Below are positions 36,342 to 45,756 of a DNA stretch of 64,000 nucleotides, piece by piece. A program made the translations under genes and the position numbers. The stretch covers positions 388,253 to 452,252 of the forward strand of contig NZ_SJPV01000007.1 in the NCBI RefSeq assembly GCF_007860135.1, given 5' to 3'. Under the pieces are notes generated by a model. It had not been told where the DNA came from and did no database searches. It was given only the letters and a program-made list of their open reading frames with translations. The stretch comes from Novipirellula artificiosorum. Its GTDB lineage: Bacteria; Planctomycetota; Planctomycetia; Pirellulales; Pirellulaceae. Numbering within the stretch: position 1 is the first letter of the stretch; every line of letters begins with the position of its first letter.

Positions 36342-37757
36342 TCACCATCTTCGGCCGCGTCGATGCCCGGCTCGTCGGGCGTGGGCTTCAAGGGCTCCGC
36401 CAGCCGCGTGCGCCATCGCGTTGATCAGCACTTGAGTCATCGGATGGGTTGCAACCCGAGTGATTTGTTCCATCGCGTTCGGGCCCCATCGCTGAGCTGA
36501 GCGAATCGTTTGCCACAAGTCTTCGACATCCTGTTCGTCTTGGGCCCGATATAACGCGTCGGTCACGTCCAGCGTTCCAACAAACTGGCTGCGAGCTGAA
36601 TCGAACTGCAGTGCGCGGAACCGCTGGATCAACTGGCCAAGCGAATTCATCATCGACTGCATGTGCAAGGCTCGTTCATGCTGTTGCTGTACTTCTTGGT
36701 CTAAACGATTGAGCTGGGAATCGGCACCGATCAATCCTGCAACAATCTGGTCATCCGACAACTCTGCCGTCTGGCGAGCACGCCGGCTCAATTCGCGAGT
36801 GTCGAATCGTTGAAGCGTATTGCGAAACACGGAAATCGCCTCCCGGTAGTAGGGCCCGCGAGGATCTTCCAAGTCGGTCAACTGCGACTCAATTTGCCGT
36901 GTCTGCTCGGTCGCTGCATCGACCTCCGTGATCTTCTCGTCACGACGCTCGCGTGCCTGATGGACCCGATTCACTTCATCGGGCAACCCTTTCTGTGTGG
37001 CAACACGATCCCGATGACGTTCCAACTCCGCCATCACCACATCAAGCGACTGACGATCCTGTGCGATGATCTCTCGCATCTGCTCTGGGGTATTCTTTAG
37101 AAAATCGTAACCTTGCTTTGCCTTGCTGTAGTCGATGTACCGAGCTAGCCATCGGTCCATCCGCCGCGTGAGTCCGCGTTTGCCGTATTGACTGGTTCCA
37201 AAACTTTGGTCTTTCAGGTACCCAAACAGAGTGCTCTGTTCGTAAGCTGGCAACTTTCTGGCGGCATCTTGGTCGATCTCTTGCAAGTTTGCTTCCGCTC
37301 GCTCCAAAGCTGCTTCTGCTTTTGCGGCCCGGTCCGATAACGTCACGAACTCAGCCGACTGTCGCAGTTCTTGTTCAACCTGGTCGGAAACCTCCTGCAT
37401 TTGCTCCACCGCATCGTCGCACTGAGAATTAACCCCCATCAGCTCTGCTTCCAAATGGTGCCGACGTTCATTCGCGTCCGACAACTGGCCTCGAACTCGA
37501 GTGGTCTCTTGCTCTTTTCTTCTCAGGACCTGTGCCAGATCCGAGCGCACCTCAACCCATGTTTTACGCACGGCCTCTGTACTGAGCTCCGGCAAGTAGT
37601 GCTCTGCCAACTTCACGAGCGCCTCACCACGGGAATCCTCGAGGTCATCACGCTGCTTGGTCGAATCTTGCAGCGTTCGTTCCTGCTCCAAGCGAACTTG
37701 TGCGTTTGAATAGGCGTCCATTAATTGTTGATGAACGACGGGACCTGAAATAGGCAT
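36342..37757 (-). CDS. Long coiled-coil protein of the FtsK/EccC-like cluster
   Basis: 471 aa, almost entirely charged heptad-rich helix (residues ~15-170 and ~230-400), with no signal peptide or membrane segment, ending in a basic Arg-rich tail (RRAGHRRGRRW). No enzymatic motif. A central less-coiled stretch (YEQSTLFGYLKDQSFGTSQYG) may be a folded hinge. Its stop is 11 nt from the convergent AmmeMemoRadiSam stop. It follows the small membrane protein gene in a two-gene minus-strand unit divergent from four helical/ATPase genes, which suggests a structural role in the same complex. Confidence 0.8.
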   Translation of the reverse strand: MPISGPVVHQQLMDAYSNAQVRLEQERTLQDSTKQRDDLEDSRGEALVKLAEHYLPELSTEAVRKTWVEVRSDLAQVLRRKEQETTRVRGQLSDANERRHHLEAELMGVNSQCDDAVEQMQEVSDQVEQELRQSAEFVTLSDRAAKAEAALERAEANLQEIDQDAARKLPAYEQSTLFGYLKDQSFGTSQYGKRGLTRRMDRWLARYIDYSKAKQGYDFLKNTPEQMREIIAQDRQSLDVVMAELERHRDRVATQKGLPDEVNRVHQARERRDEKITEVDAATEQTRQIESQLTDLEDPRGPYYREAISVFRNTLQRFDTRELSRRARQTAELSDDQIVAGLIGADSQLNRLDQEVQQQHERALHMQSMMNSLGQLIQRFRALQFDSARSQFVGTLDVTDALYRAQDEQDVEDLWQTIRSAQRWGPNAMEQITRVATHPMTQVLINAMAHAAGGALEAHARRAGHRRGRRW

Positions 37758-37804
37758 AGATCAACTTTGCGTTTTCAAGAGGACTTTGACTTTTCAAGCA
37801 CGGC

Positions 37805-38218
37805 TTAACCGAAAAGAAACCACAAACCACCGGCGGCGACCGCAAGCGTCCCGGCTGCGATGGCGATCCGATCTCGCCAAACCCACAAGTGAGCTAAGAC
37901 GTTTTTGAATCCTGGTTGCGGATCCTGGTAAGTGTGGACGGTGGCCAGGTATTGGTCGATGGCGGCATCCATTTCCACCTCCGTTACTTTATCGCCCGTG
38001 ATTTGTGCGGTCCGCATCAATTTCTCGCGAAGCCCCGATCGGATATCATCGCGGCGAAACATCTCTTCGGCCGTTTCGCGTCGATCGCGGAGCTCGCGAG
38101 CGACGTCCATCACCCGCAGCGTTTCCTCAAGCGTCAGGTTTTGCCCTGGCAGTTCGATGTCGGAGATCGATTTCGATTTTTTGGGTGCGGGTTGCTGGGC
38201 TTGGGCAAGGTTTGGCAT
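37805..38218 (-). CDS. Small tail-anchored membrane protein of the FtsK/EccC-like cluster
   Basis: 137 aa from ATG 38218 (MPNLAQAQQPAPKKSKSISD). The soluble N-terminal part has a conserved-looking helical segment (LTLEETLRVMDVARELRDRR) and ends with one C-terminal membrane helix (IAIAAGTLAVAAGGLWFLFG), so most of the protein should face the cytoplasm. First gene of the minus-strand unit; the coiled-coil gene starts 47 nt after its stop. Function unknown. Confidence 0.8.
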   Translation of the reverse strand: MPNLAQAQQPAPKKSKSISDIELPGQNLTLEETLRVMDVARELRDRRETAEEMFRRDDIRSGLREKLMRTAQITGDKVTEVEMDAAIDQYLATVHTYQDPQPGFKNVLAHLWVWRDRIAIAAGTLAVAAGGLWFLFG

Positions 38219-38519
38219 GTCGGCACACGGCGAGTGAAAACGGGGATTTTCGGTAGAATGTAATCCATCAACGTCCGCACGATCCATGAGTGGCGTGGAC
38301 AGCCTGCCCTCATTCTGCGGCTGGAAACCACAGCCAAGTCGGGCACGGACCATGATGGATCGAGCGATCCTAAGAAGCGTCATTCTAGCGGATTGCCAAG
38401 ACTTGAAGAGTACCGGGGGGCACGATTGCCTTCGACGGCGTTTCGCCGTACCCTATGCTCAATCGATCCCTTCTCTTTTTCGGCGTGTTCGACGCCTTCA
38501 CTTGTGGAGATTTCACGGT
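38219..38519. promoter_or_regulatory. Divergent intergenic region of the FtsK/EccC-like cluster
   Basis: 301 nt between the two divergent halves, without a credible gene. A TAGAAT near 38254 is a possible plus-strand -10. Both sets of genes may be controlled from here. Confidence 0.4.
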
Positions 38520-39770
38520 ATGTCCGACCAAGCTCAAGCGTCTGCATCGCAGCCAAGCCGAACCGTCACCAAAACCGCCATGGAAGTCGCGGCGGAACGC
38601 GACACGAATTCCATGCGAGAGTACCTTGATCGCGCTTTGGTGGTCCTGAAGAAATTTGGTGTCCAGACCGGAAATGAGGCCCCCCAAGAACTGATCTCGC
38701 TGCTCGAGGAAGTCCGATACCTTGATGAAGGTAAAGTGGTCGCAATCGCCGATGTGATCAAACACATGAGCTCCTTCAACGCGTTGGTGCGTGAGAACGT
38801 CGAGAGTATCCAGATTGGCAACCGATACATGGACATTTCGCAAATGTTCGATTCGGTTCGAGAAGACAGTAAACGACTGATCTCGCAACTGGATGACGGT
38901 AAGATTAGCGGCACCGAGAAAGTATCCAATTGGTGGATGAAGATTCGTCGCGGCACACCCAATGATCGCTTTGAGAAAATCGTCGAGGTCTACAGCGATG
39001 TTGCCAAGGACACCAAAGAAGCGCTCCGCCGTGAAGACGCGATCATGGAAGCGTACATCGATTTCCGTTTTGCGTTGAAGGAAGCCGAAGTGCTGTCGCG
39101 AGAGTTGCAAGACAAGCACGGTCCGATCTTCCAAGATGCTAAAGATGGCTTGGCCAGTGCCCAGAAGGCGCTGGATGAGTACACGGGCACCGACGAAGGT
39201 GGCAAAAGCAAGCTGGAACTCGCTCGCGATGAAGCCCGCTTCAAGTTCGAAAAAGAAGACGAGACCTATCAGTTGTTGAAGGATATCGCCGAGAATTTGG
39301 AGATTGGTTACGACGTAGGCGAAACGCTGATCACGAAATTAAAACAAACCCACGATGTTAAGGAACGCGTCTATCGCCGTGCTGTAACGTTCTTTACGAC
39401 TAACGAACATGTCTTTACGATTCTTGGAACGGTTTACACCAGCCAACATGGGTTGCACGAAGTCACGCAAGCGACCGAGGCGATGAAAGATGGCGTGAAC
39501 AAGGGGCTTGAGGATGTCGCTACGCTTGGCCGGTCCCTCGAACGCGCTGCATTGAAGGCTGGCTACGGCAGCACCATCGACCCCGAATCGGTTCAAAAAC
39601 TGGTCGATGCGATTAGCGGATTCCAAATCGAATCACTGGAAATGATCGCCGACTTGCGCCGGGAAAGCGAAGAGAGCACGAGGGCGATCCGCAAGAGCGT
39701 TGAAGAGGGCAAGAAAAAGTACCAAGACACACTCGCCCGGCACGCTCGTGGCGAATCGGTCAGGCCCTAG
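38520..39770 (+). CDS. Helical protein of the FtsK/EccC-like cluster, weakly TelA-like
   Basis: 416 aa from ATG 38520, with GGAG at 38505. Predicted soluble and largely helical or coiled, rich in Glu and Lys. The order of segments (RFEKIVEVYSDVAKDTKEAL, a long helical middle part, then TVYTSQHGLHEVTQATEAMK and a C-terminal helix) recalls TelA/KlaA toxic-anion-resistance proteins, but I cannot confirm homology by eye. First gene of the plus-strand unit; 73 nt precede the next start. Confidence 0.8.
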   Translation: MSDQAQASASQPSRTVTKTAMEVAAERDTNSMREYLDRALVVLKKFGVQTGNEAPQELISLLEEVRYLDEGKVVAIADVIKHMSSFNALVRENVESIQIGNRYMDISQMFDSVREDSKRLISQLDDGKISGTEKVSNWWMKIRRGTPNDRFEKIVEVYSDVAKDTKEALRREDAIMEAYIDFRFALKEAEVLSRELQDKHGPIFQDAKDGLASAQKALDEYTGTDEGGKSKLELARDEARFKFEKEDETYQLLKDIAENLEIGYDVGETLITKLKQTHDVKERVYRRAVTFFTTNEHVFTILGTVYTSQHGLHEVTQATEAMKDGVNKGLEDVATLGRSLERAALKAGYGSTIDPESVQKLVDAISGFQIESLEMIADLRRESEESTRAIRKSVEEGKKKYQDTLARHARGESVRP

Positions 39771-39843
39771 GGAGCAAGCGACTGCCGAGCGCCAACGGCT
39801 TTCGACTTGGCGTTGATCCAACAAGACAGAGAAGACCATTCCA

Positions 39844-41418
39844 TTGCAAAACGATACCGACACACTCACTTCCCTGCTTGGACCTTCTGCGGATCCGGTG
39901 GCCGCAGGATGGCGCCTGCGAGAAATCGCTGAGGGTGGGCAACACGACGGAGCGGATCTGATTGCGGAGTTGTGCAACCAGATCGGATCGCCAAGTTCGC
40001 CCGGTCCACTTCATAACAGCGATCCTGCGATTCTCGGCGGATTGTTGCATCTAATTCATACGCTGATGCTGAGGCGGGCTGGAGAAACGCTCGGAAAATC
40101 GCTGCATGAATTGAACCCGCAATGGATCGAGCGTCTCTACCCGGCGCTGCCGCCGTTGACGCCGAATCGGCATTTGCTGCTGCAGCTGTTGGCCATGATT
40201 CGGTCACGGGAATCCTTGTCGATTCTGATGGATTTGATGATTCAATCGCCACCGAGCAAATGGCTCGATGCCGCGTTTGCGCTGAGTCCGTTGATGCAGC
40301 ACGCCGATTGGCAAATCAATTGGGTGTTCCCCAAAGTGATGCAATGTCTGCAGCATCCCTCCTTGGCAGCTCCGGTGTTGGATCTCGGCAACTATTTGGT
40401 GCGAGCTCGCAAGGTCCAGCCGCATCCGGCCGCAGAGCAGGTGGCCATGCTGAATCATTTGCTCGGTGAAGTGAGCGGACGGTTGGGCCATTTTGAGGCG
40501 AACCCCAGGGCGTTTGGTGACGATGTCGAAACGGTCCAAGCGACCCTGGGTGAAGCGGTTGCATTGGCGGTTTCGCTCTGCGATGCATTGGGGCTGATCG
40601 GTGACGCTTCATCGATTGGAAAGTTAAACCAAACCATTGAGTTGAAGCATCGTCGCGTTCAATGCGAGGCAGCGGGTGCGTTAGCGATGCTCGGCGATGA
40701 CATGGGTAAAAAGCGATTGTTGGAATTGACGGCGGACCCCGCTGCGCGATTGCGGGCGATCCAATATGCCGACGAACTTGGATTGGGTGAAAGCGTTGAA
40801 CCAGAAATGCGATTGGAAGCCGCGACGGCGGAAGCCGAAATGTCACTCTGGTTGACTCAGCCTCAACAAATGGGGGTGCCACCAACGGGGGTGGAAGTGA
40901 TTGAGACGCGTCGAATGATGTGGCCCAGTTTCACAGAACGAATGGATGTACATTTGGTTCGATTCGAATACAACTTCGGTGACAAACAATACAGCAACGT
41001 TGGAATTACCGGCCCCGTCGTGTTTGCGATGTCGGCGGACGTGGCCGACTTGCCGGTGGACGACATCTACGCGATCTACGCCGGTTGGCATGCCGAGCAT
41101 GAAGAGATCTTCGCGGTCCCCGCGTCCCAATTCAATGAGGCTCAGCATCGAGCCATGGGGCTCTACGTCAAACATCTCGATCAATTGGGATACGAAGAGA
41201 TCAAACCCGAATTGCTTGGGTTTTTCTTGGACGAGCAAGCGGGGGTCTTGTCCGCAAAGCGAGACGGAACCGAGTGTGTGGTCGTGACCGATGCATTGGA
41301 AACGATCGACCAGCCGATTGCGGGACGAGTTCGACCGCTCCGTCCCGGCGACCTGTTTAATCTCTACAAAGGGCGCAAGATGCTTCGGACGTTCAACCCG
41401 CCCAGTAATATCGAATAG
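39844..41418 (+). CDS. HEAT-repeat-like protein of the FtsK/EccC-like cluster
   Basis: 524 aa from a TTG start (MQNDTDTLTSLLG). Residues ~1-330 are helical repeats of HEAT type (for example LLQLLAMIRSRESLSILMDL and VQCEAAGALAMLGDDMGKKR). Residues ~350-524 form a different, beta-containing domain (VHLVRFEYNFGDKQYSNVGI ... DDIYAIYAGWHAEHEEIF) that I do not recognise. No signal or membrane segment. Probably a scaffold or adaptor; the next gene begins 24 nt later, indicating one operon. Confidence 0.82.
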   Translation: MQNDTDTLTSLLGPSADPVAAGWRLREIAEGGQHDGADLIAELCNQIGSPSSPGPLHNSDPAILGGLLHLIHTLMLRRAGETLGKSLHELNPQWIERLYPALPPLTPNRHLLLQLLAMIRSRESLSILMDLMIQSPPSKWLDAAFALSPLMQHADWQINWVFPKVMQCLQHPSLAAPVLDLGNYLVRARKVQPHPAAEQVAMLNHLLGEVSGRLGHFEANPRAFGDDVETVQATLGEAVALAVSLCDALGLIGDASSIGKLNQTIELKHRRVQCEAAGALAMLGDDMGKKRLLELTADPAARLRAIQYADELGLGESVEPEMRLEAATAEAEMSLWLTQPQQMGVPPTGVEVIETRRMMWPSFTERMDVHLVRFEYNFGDKQYSNVGITGPVVFAMSADVADLPVDDIYAIYAGWHAEHEEIFAVPASQFNEAQHRAMGLYVKHLDQLGYEEIKPELLGFFLDEQAGVLSAKRDGTECVVVTDALETIDQPIAGRVRPLRPGDLFNLYKGRKMLRTFNPPSNIE

Positions 41419-41442
41419 TGTGAGAAAAGGAAGGAAACAGTC

Positions 41443-41700
41443 ATGGCCTTCAAACTCGGGCCCGTGCAAGATGCAGAGAATCGGCTCAAACGCGACTTCA
41501 TCGATTTCGCTCGAATGTGGGCCGACGCGAAAGAGCAGTGGCTCGACGATCGATGCCGAAGCTTCGAGCAGGAGCATTTGTCGTCACTTGGACCGAGCTT
41601 GAACCGGTTCAGTGCTGCGTTGAATGAGTTTTGCGATGTGATTCGCCGTTCGGATGACACGCTTCGTGATGATAACCCGCCCGGCGGAACGTTCGACTAG
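41443..41700 (+). CDS. Small helical protein directly before the FtsK/EccC-like ATPase (possible WXG100/Esx-like substrate)
   Basis: 85 aa, starting MAFKLGPVQDAENRLKRDF, preceded by AAGGAAGG. It is predicted to be two helices separated near residues 47-52 (HLSSLGPSL), with Trp26, Trp33 and a W-x-D-x(5)-F pattern (WLDDRCRSF, 33-41). Size, all-helical character and position immediately upstream of an EccC-like ATPase fit an Esx/WXG100-type protein, but the Gly of the WXG motif is absent (W-L-D), so this is inference. It could instead be a small structural partner. Confidence 0.75.
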   Translation: MAFKLGPVQDAENRLKRDFIDFARMWADAKEQWLDDRCRSFEQEHLSSLGPSLNRFSAALNEFCDVIRRSDDTLRDDNPPGGTFD

Positions 41701-41752
41701 AATGGTTGGCGTGCCGCAACAATGATGTCTTCGACTTCTTGCACGATCCAGC

Positions 41753-44700
41753 ATGAAAGATTCCTCCGTACGCCCCACCGGACTACTCGATCCGCGACGT
41801 CAACAGCGGTTGCTTGCGGCGTTGTCGCAACGGTTTCTGTCCAGCCTTCACGACCATCACGCGTTGCTTGAAACCCAGGCGGATCAATCCAGCGAACTTG
41901 AGAAAGAACTGCTGGCGGTTCGAACCGAGAAGACCGCGGATTGCCGATCCGAACGCCGCGAAATGCTGCAAGCGTGGGACGATGCGGATGAGAAACTCAT
42001 TGGGCGGTACGAGTCGTTTGCGATCCAAAACCGCCAGGAACAGAATCGGCTAACCGCAGTCTATCGTCGGAAAACCGCTGAAGGAAAAGAGGCGATCGAG
42101 CGGAAGTATGTCGCGCGCTGCGATGCAATTCAACATCAATACGACAAACGCAAGGATCGTCCCGGCCAACAACGGGATCGCGAGGTTGCGGAGATCGACC
42201 GTTCACTGCATGCCATCGATACCGAAGTCGCAGCGGTCAGAGAACTGACGATCCAGCGTCTTGATCATTTGCCCGATCTGCCTCCAGCCGATTCTTCCGA
42301 TGACGATCTGGGCGTTGCGGTACCGAAATCCGTGGGCGAATCCATTGAAGCGATTCACCACTTGACCGAACGATGCCGATCGGTTGCTCAACAAATGCAT
42401 GCGGGATTGGCATCGAAGGTCGTCGATTCGTACATCCTTCCCTCCTGCGTGGCAATCGTCTGCGTGTTGTGGGCGATCCTTGTTTTTCTGTTTGGCCCAA
42501 GGCCGCCTTGGGTAACGATTATGGGCGGTGTCGCCCTTGCGGTGGTGATTGGCTTCCTCGTCTTCTTTGTGTTCCTGTGGCCTTTAAAGAAGATGACGCG
42601 GCAGCTTTACCCAGCGGTGGAACGGATCCTCCAAGCCGCGGATCGCAGCGCGGACCAGGGGCGTGGCATCGCGGCGAGAATCGCGTCGGACTCGGAGGCC
42701 GACTTGCTTTCAACGCGAAACAACCATTTGGCCATGGCCGTACGGTGGAAAAACGAGCAATTGCAACAGCTCGAAACAGCCCTGGAAATTGAACGTGAAC
42801 ATGCTCGAATCGCACTGATTGAATCGCTGCAGACTGAGAATCAGCGATTCAAAACCGAGCGTCATCAGATGTCCGAAACGATGCACGGCAAGGCGGATGC
42901 CGTTGCTCAGCACATTTCGGTTGAGTTGGCCGACGTGGATCAACAGCTCAATCATCGGCGTCAATTGGCATCGGCTCAGCGCGAGCGTGAGCGGACCCAT
43001 TTGGTCCGCCGACTTGAACACGGAGTGCGAGGCGGATTGGCCCGGATCGACGAGATCCAGCAACACGTTCGGCGACGGTTTCCGGCTTGGCAACAGGTCA
43101 TTGAGCAACACGCTTCACCCGCCGATGGAACCGATTTTATCCCGATTGGAACACTGCGCGTTGGCGAAAGTTTGCGGTCGGTGCTGGAAGATCGTGGGGC
43201 CGATCATGACGAGCAAGATCGTCCTCTCAGCGAGGTTCGTGCAGCGATCACGGAGGTCGACGTCCCCGAAGCGTTGCCCGTGGTCCTGCATCGACGATTG
43301 CATAGCGCGCTGGTGATCACGGCACCCCCCTCTTCGATGGCCGGTGCGATCGAAATGGCCCATCAAGTGCTTTGGCGACTGCTGACCGGAACCCCGGCCG
43401 CCAGGTGCAAGCTGACCCTGATCGATCCTCTCGGACGAGGCCAGAACTTTACCAGCTTTATGGCGCTCGCCGACCATGATCCCTCCCTTGTGGGGCATCG
43501 TGTTTGGACAAGCGATGCACAAATCAACGAGCGACTCAGTGAGCTGTCTCAACATGTGGAAGATGTCTTGCAGGCCAGCCTTCGTGATCGCTTCCAGCGA
43601 ATCGAAGACTACAACGCATTGGCCGGTTCGATGGCGGAACCTTACCGTGCTATCGCTGCGATTGGATTTCCGGAAGGGCTTAACCGCGAGGGCTACAAGC
43701 ATCTTCAAGCCTTGATCGAGAGCGGTTTGCGATGTGGTGTCTTCGTCGTATTGGTTTGCGATCAATCGAAGCCGTGGCCAACCGACATGCCGATGCCTCA
43801 TTCGGAAAAGGTCTTACAGATTGACGCGGACTCTGAAGGAAATTGGCATCTCAAAACGGACGGATTGGAATCGTTGCCCTTCGAGTCTTGGGAGTCGCCG
43901 CCCGCGCGACTGCGAGACGCGCTTGTGACCAACGTGGGTGAAGCTGCGGTCGCAGCTTCGCGCGTTGAGATTCCGCTTGGTAGTATTTTAAAGGATGACG
44001 AAGCGGCATCGGGTTCGACCGCCGACGGGATCGAAATCCCGATTGGCAGTCAAGGGGCAAACCGTCATCTCGATCTCGATCTCGGTGAAGGCGTTCGGCA
44101 GCACGTTTTGATCGCGGGAAAGACGGGGTCGGGCAAGAGCACCCTGCTGCATGCGATCATCACCTCAGGCGCCTACCGCTACACGCCAGACGAATTGCAA
44201 TTCTACCTTTTGGACTTTAAGAAGGGGGTTGAGTTTAAACCCTACGCCGATGCCAGTTTCCCACACGCCCGGGTCATCGGAATCGAGAGCGAGCGTGAAT
44301 TCGGCCGCAGTGTGCTGCAGCGTCTTGATTCGGAACTGCAACATCGTGGTGAACAATTCCGTGCCGTTGGTGTGCAAGAACTCGCTGAGTATCGTCGATC
44401 GGCTCGCAAAACGATGCCTCGGATCATGTTGGTGATCGACGAGTTTCAGGAGCTTTTCGTCCGAGACGACCGGTTGGCAGGTGATTGTGCGATGTTGCTC
44501 GATCGCTTGGTCCGACAAGGTCGATCTTTCGGGATGCACGTGGTGCTCAGCAGTCAATCGTTAGCCGGAGCCTATTCTCTGCCGCGTGCGACGCTTGGGC
44601 AAATGGCGGTTCGAATCGCAATGCAATGTAGCGAATCGGATGCCGCTTTGATCCTGGCGGATGACAACACCGCCGCGCGGCTGATCAATCGTCCAGGAGA

Positions 44701-45676
44701 AGCAATCTACAACGACGCAGGTGGACTGATCGAAGGCAATCAGCCTTTTCAAGTCGCTTGGCTGTCAAACGAAGCCCATCGAGATTTGTTGCAGGTCATT
44801 GAGTCGCGAGATGCAAAGTACGCCCGATCGTTACCGCCGGCAGTGGTGTTCGAAGGGAACCGTCCATGCCGCTGGACCGAGGCGCTTGCTTCCGCAGCAA
44901 AACCGGTTGCGTCGCCCGGCGCAGCGCCGGACCTTTCGCTGCACGGGTTGCTGGGCGAAGCGGTCGAGATTGGTCCTCCCGTATTCGTCAAGTTGACACG
45001 AGATACGGGGCGCAATTTGCTGCTCATCGCTCCGCCTGAATCGCGAAGCGCCGTCGTCGCGACCTGTTTGGCAAGTTTTCAGAAATCGAATTCCCAGTTG
45101 GAAGTGGTTTACTTTGACGGTAACCGCGTCGATGACGGCGAATCCTTGAACGGCTGGATGGCGGAATCCGGTATCAACTTCAAGTCGGTGAAGGTGCGTG
45201 ACGCCGAGTCCGAAATGGTTTCGCTTCGTGATTTGGTTCAATCACGAATGGAAGCCGAGCAGGTTTGGCCCCCCGTCGTGGCGGTGATTGATCCGATGGA
45301 ACGGTTCCGCGATTTGCGACAGGAGGAATCCTTCAATTTCTCGCTCGACGCCGCGGGCGGGTCGGTCAGCGGATCGGTGGCGTTACAGGATTGCTTGCGA
45401 GACGGTCCCGGCGTGAATGTGTTCGCGTGTCTCGTGTGCGGATCAGCCGAGACACTCTCGCGTTGGTTACCACGCGCGTCGCAGCATGATTTGGAGTTGA
45501 GAGTCCTTGGACGCATGAACGCATCGGATTCTTCCATGTTGATTGACTCGCCGATCGCGTCTGAACTCTCGGCGGCAACGATGTTGCTGTATGATGACGC
45601 AGACGGTCGAACTCGGAAGTTTCGGCAATGCGATTTGCCCAAACCAACCGAGGTTCACCGCTGGCTCGAGTCGTGA
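41753..45676 (+). CDS. Membrane FtsK/SpoIIIE (EccC-like) translocase with three RecA-like modules
   Basis: 1,307 aa. N-terminal coiled coil (~35-190), two membrane helices (~228-248 and ~256-277), a second coiled coil (~300-440), then three ATPase-like modules. Module 1 starts near 520 (LVITAPPSSMAGAIEMAHQV) with no Walker A lysine. Module 2 is canonical: Walker A GKTGSGKST (789-797), Walker B MLVIDEF (Asp896, Glu897), then VVLSSQSLAGAYSLPR. Module 3, from about 1088 (NLLLIAPPESRSAV, VVAVIDPMERF), again lacks Walker A. Two helices followed by tandem modules is the plan of EccC/EssC of type VII secretion, though there the active modules differ. Could also be a DNA translocase. Confidence 0.9.
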   Translation: MKDSSVRPTGLLDPRRQQRLLAALSQRFLSSLHDHHALLETQADQSSELEKELLAVRTEKTADCRSERREMLQAWDDADEKLIGRYESFAIQNRQEQNRLTAVYRRKTAEGKEAIERKYVARCDAIQHQYDKRKDRPGQQRDREVAEIDRSLHAIDTEVAAVRELTIQRLDHLPDLPPADSSDDDLGVAVPKSVGESIEAIHHLTERCRSVAQQMHAGLASKVVDSYILPSCVAIVCVLWAILVFLFGPRPPWVTIMGGVALAVVIGFLVFFVFLWPLKKMTRQLYPAVERILQAADRSADQGRGIAARIASDSEADLLSTRNNHLAMAVRWKNEQLQQLETALEIEREHARIALIESLQTENQRFKTERHQMSETMHGKADAVAQHISVELADVDQQLNHRRQLASAQRERERTHLVRRLEHGVRGGLARIDEIQQHVRRRFPAWQQVIEQHASPADGTDFIPIGTLRVGESLRSVLEDRGADHDEQDRPLSEVRAAITEVDVPEALPVVLHRRLHSALVITAPPSSMAGAIEMAHQVLWRLLTGTPAARCKLTLIDPLGRGQNFTSFMALADHDPSLVGHRVWTSDAQINERLSELSQHVEDVLQASLRDRFQRIEDYNALAGSMAEPYRAIAAIGFPEGLNREGYKHLQALIESGLRCGVFVVLVCDQSKPWPTDMPMPHSEKVLQIDADSEGNWHLKTDGLESLPFESWESPPARLRDALVTNVGEAAVAASRVEIPLGSILKDDEAASGSTADGIEIPIGSQGANRHLDLDLGEGVRQHVLIAGKTGSGKSTLLHAIITSGAYRYTPDELQFYLLDFKKGVEFKPYADASFPHARVIGIESEREFGRSVLQRLDSELQHRGEQFRAVGVQELAEYRRSARKTMPRIMLVIDEFQELFVRDDRLAGDCAMLLDRLVRQGRSFGMHVVLSSQSLAGAYSLPRATLGQMAVRIAMQCSESDAALILADDNTAARLINRPGEAIYNDAGGLIEGNQPFQVAWLSNEAHRDLLQVIESRDAKYARSLPPAVVFEGNRPCRWTEALASAAKPVASPGAAPDLSLHGLLGEAVEIGPPVFVKLTRDTGRNLLLIAPPESRSAVVATCLASFQKSNSQLEVVYFDGNRVDDGESLNGWMAESGINFKSVKVRDAESEMVSLRDLVQSRMEAEQVWPPVVAVIDPMERFRDLRQEESFNFSLDAAGGSVSGSVALQDCLRDGPGVNVFACLVCGSAETLSRWLPRASQHDLELRVLGRMNASDSSMLIDSPIASELSAATMLLYDDADGRTRKFRQCDLPKPTEVHRWLES

Positions 45677-45756
45677 ACGACGATTGACGGTCTTGGCTTG
45701 GCACGCTACTTTTCGCCTTACGACCACTTATCCGACACATCGATTGAAGCCACACC

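Noticed and set aside
38385..39134. Minus-strand 249-aa frame
   Set aside because: Antisense to the 38520-39770 gene, which has a good ribosome-binding site and helical protein composition.
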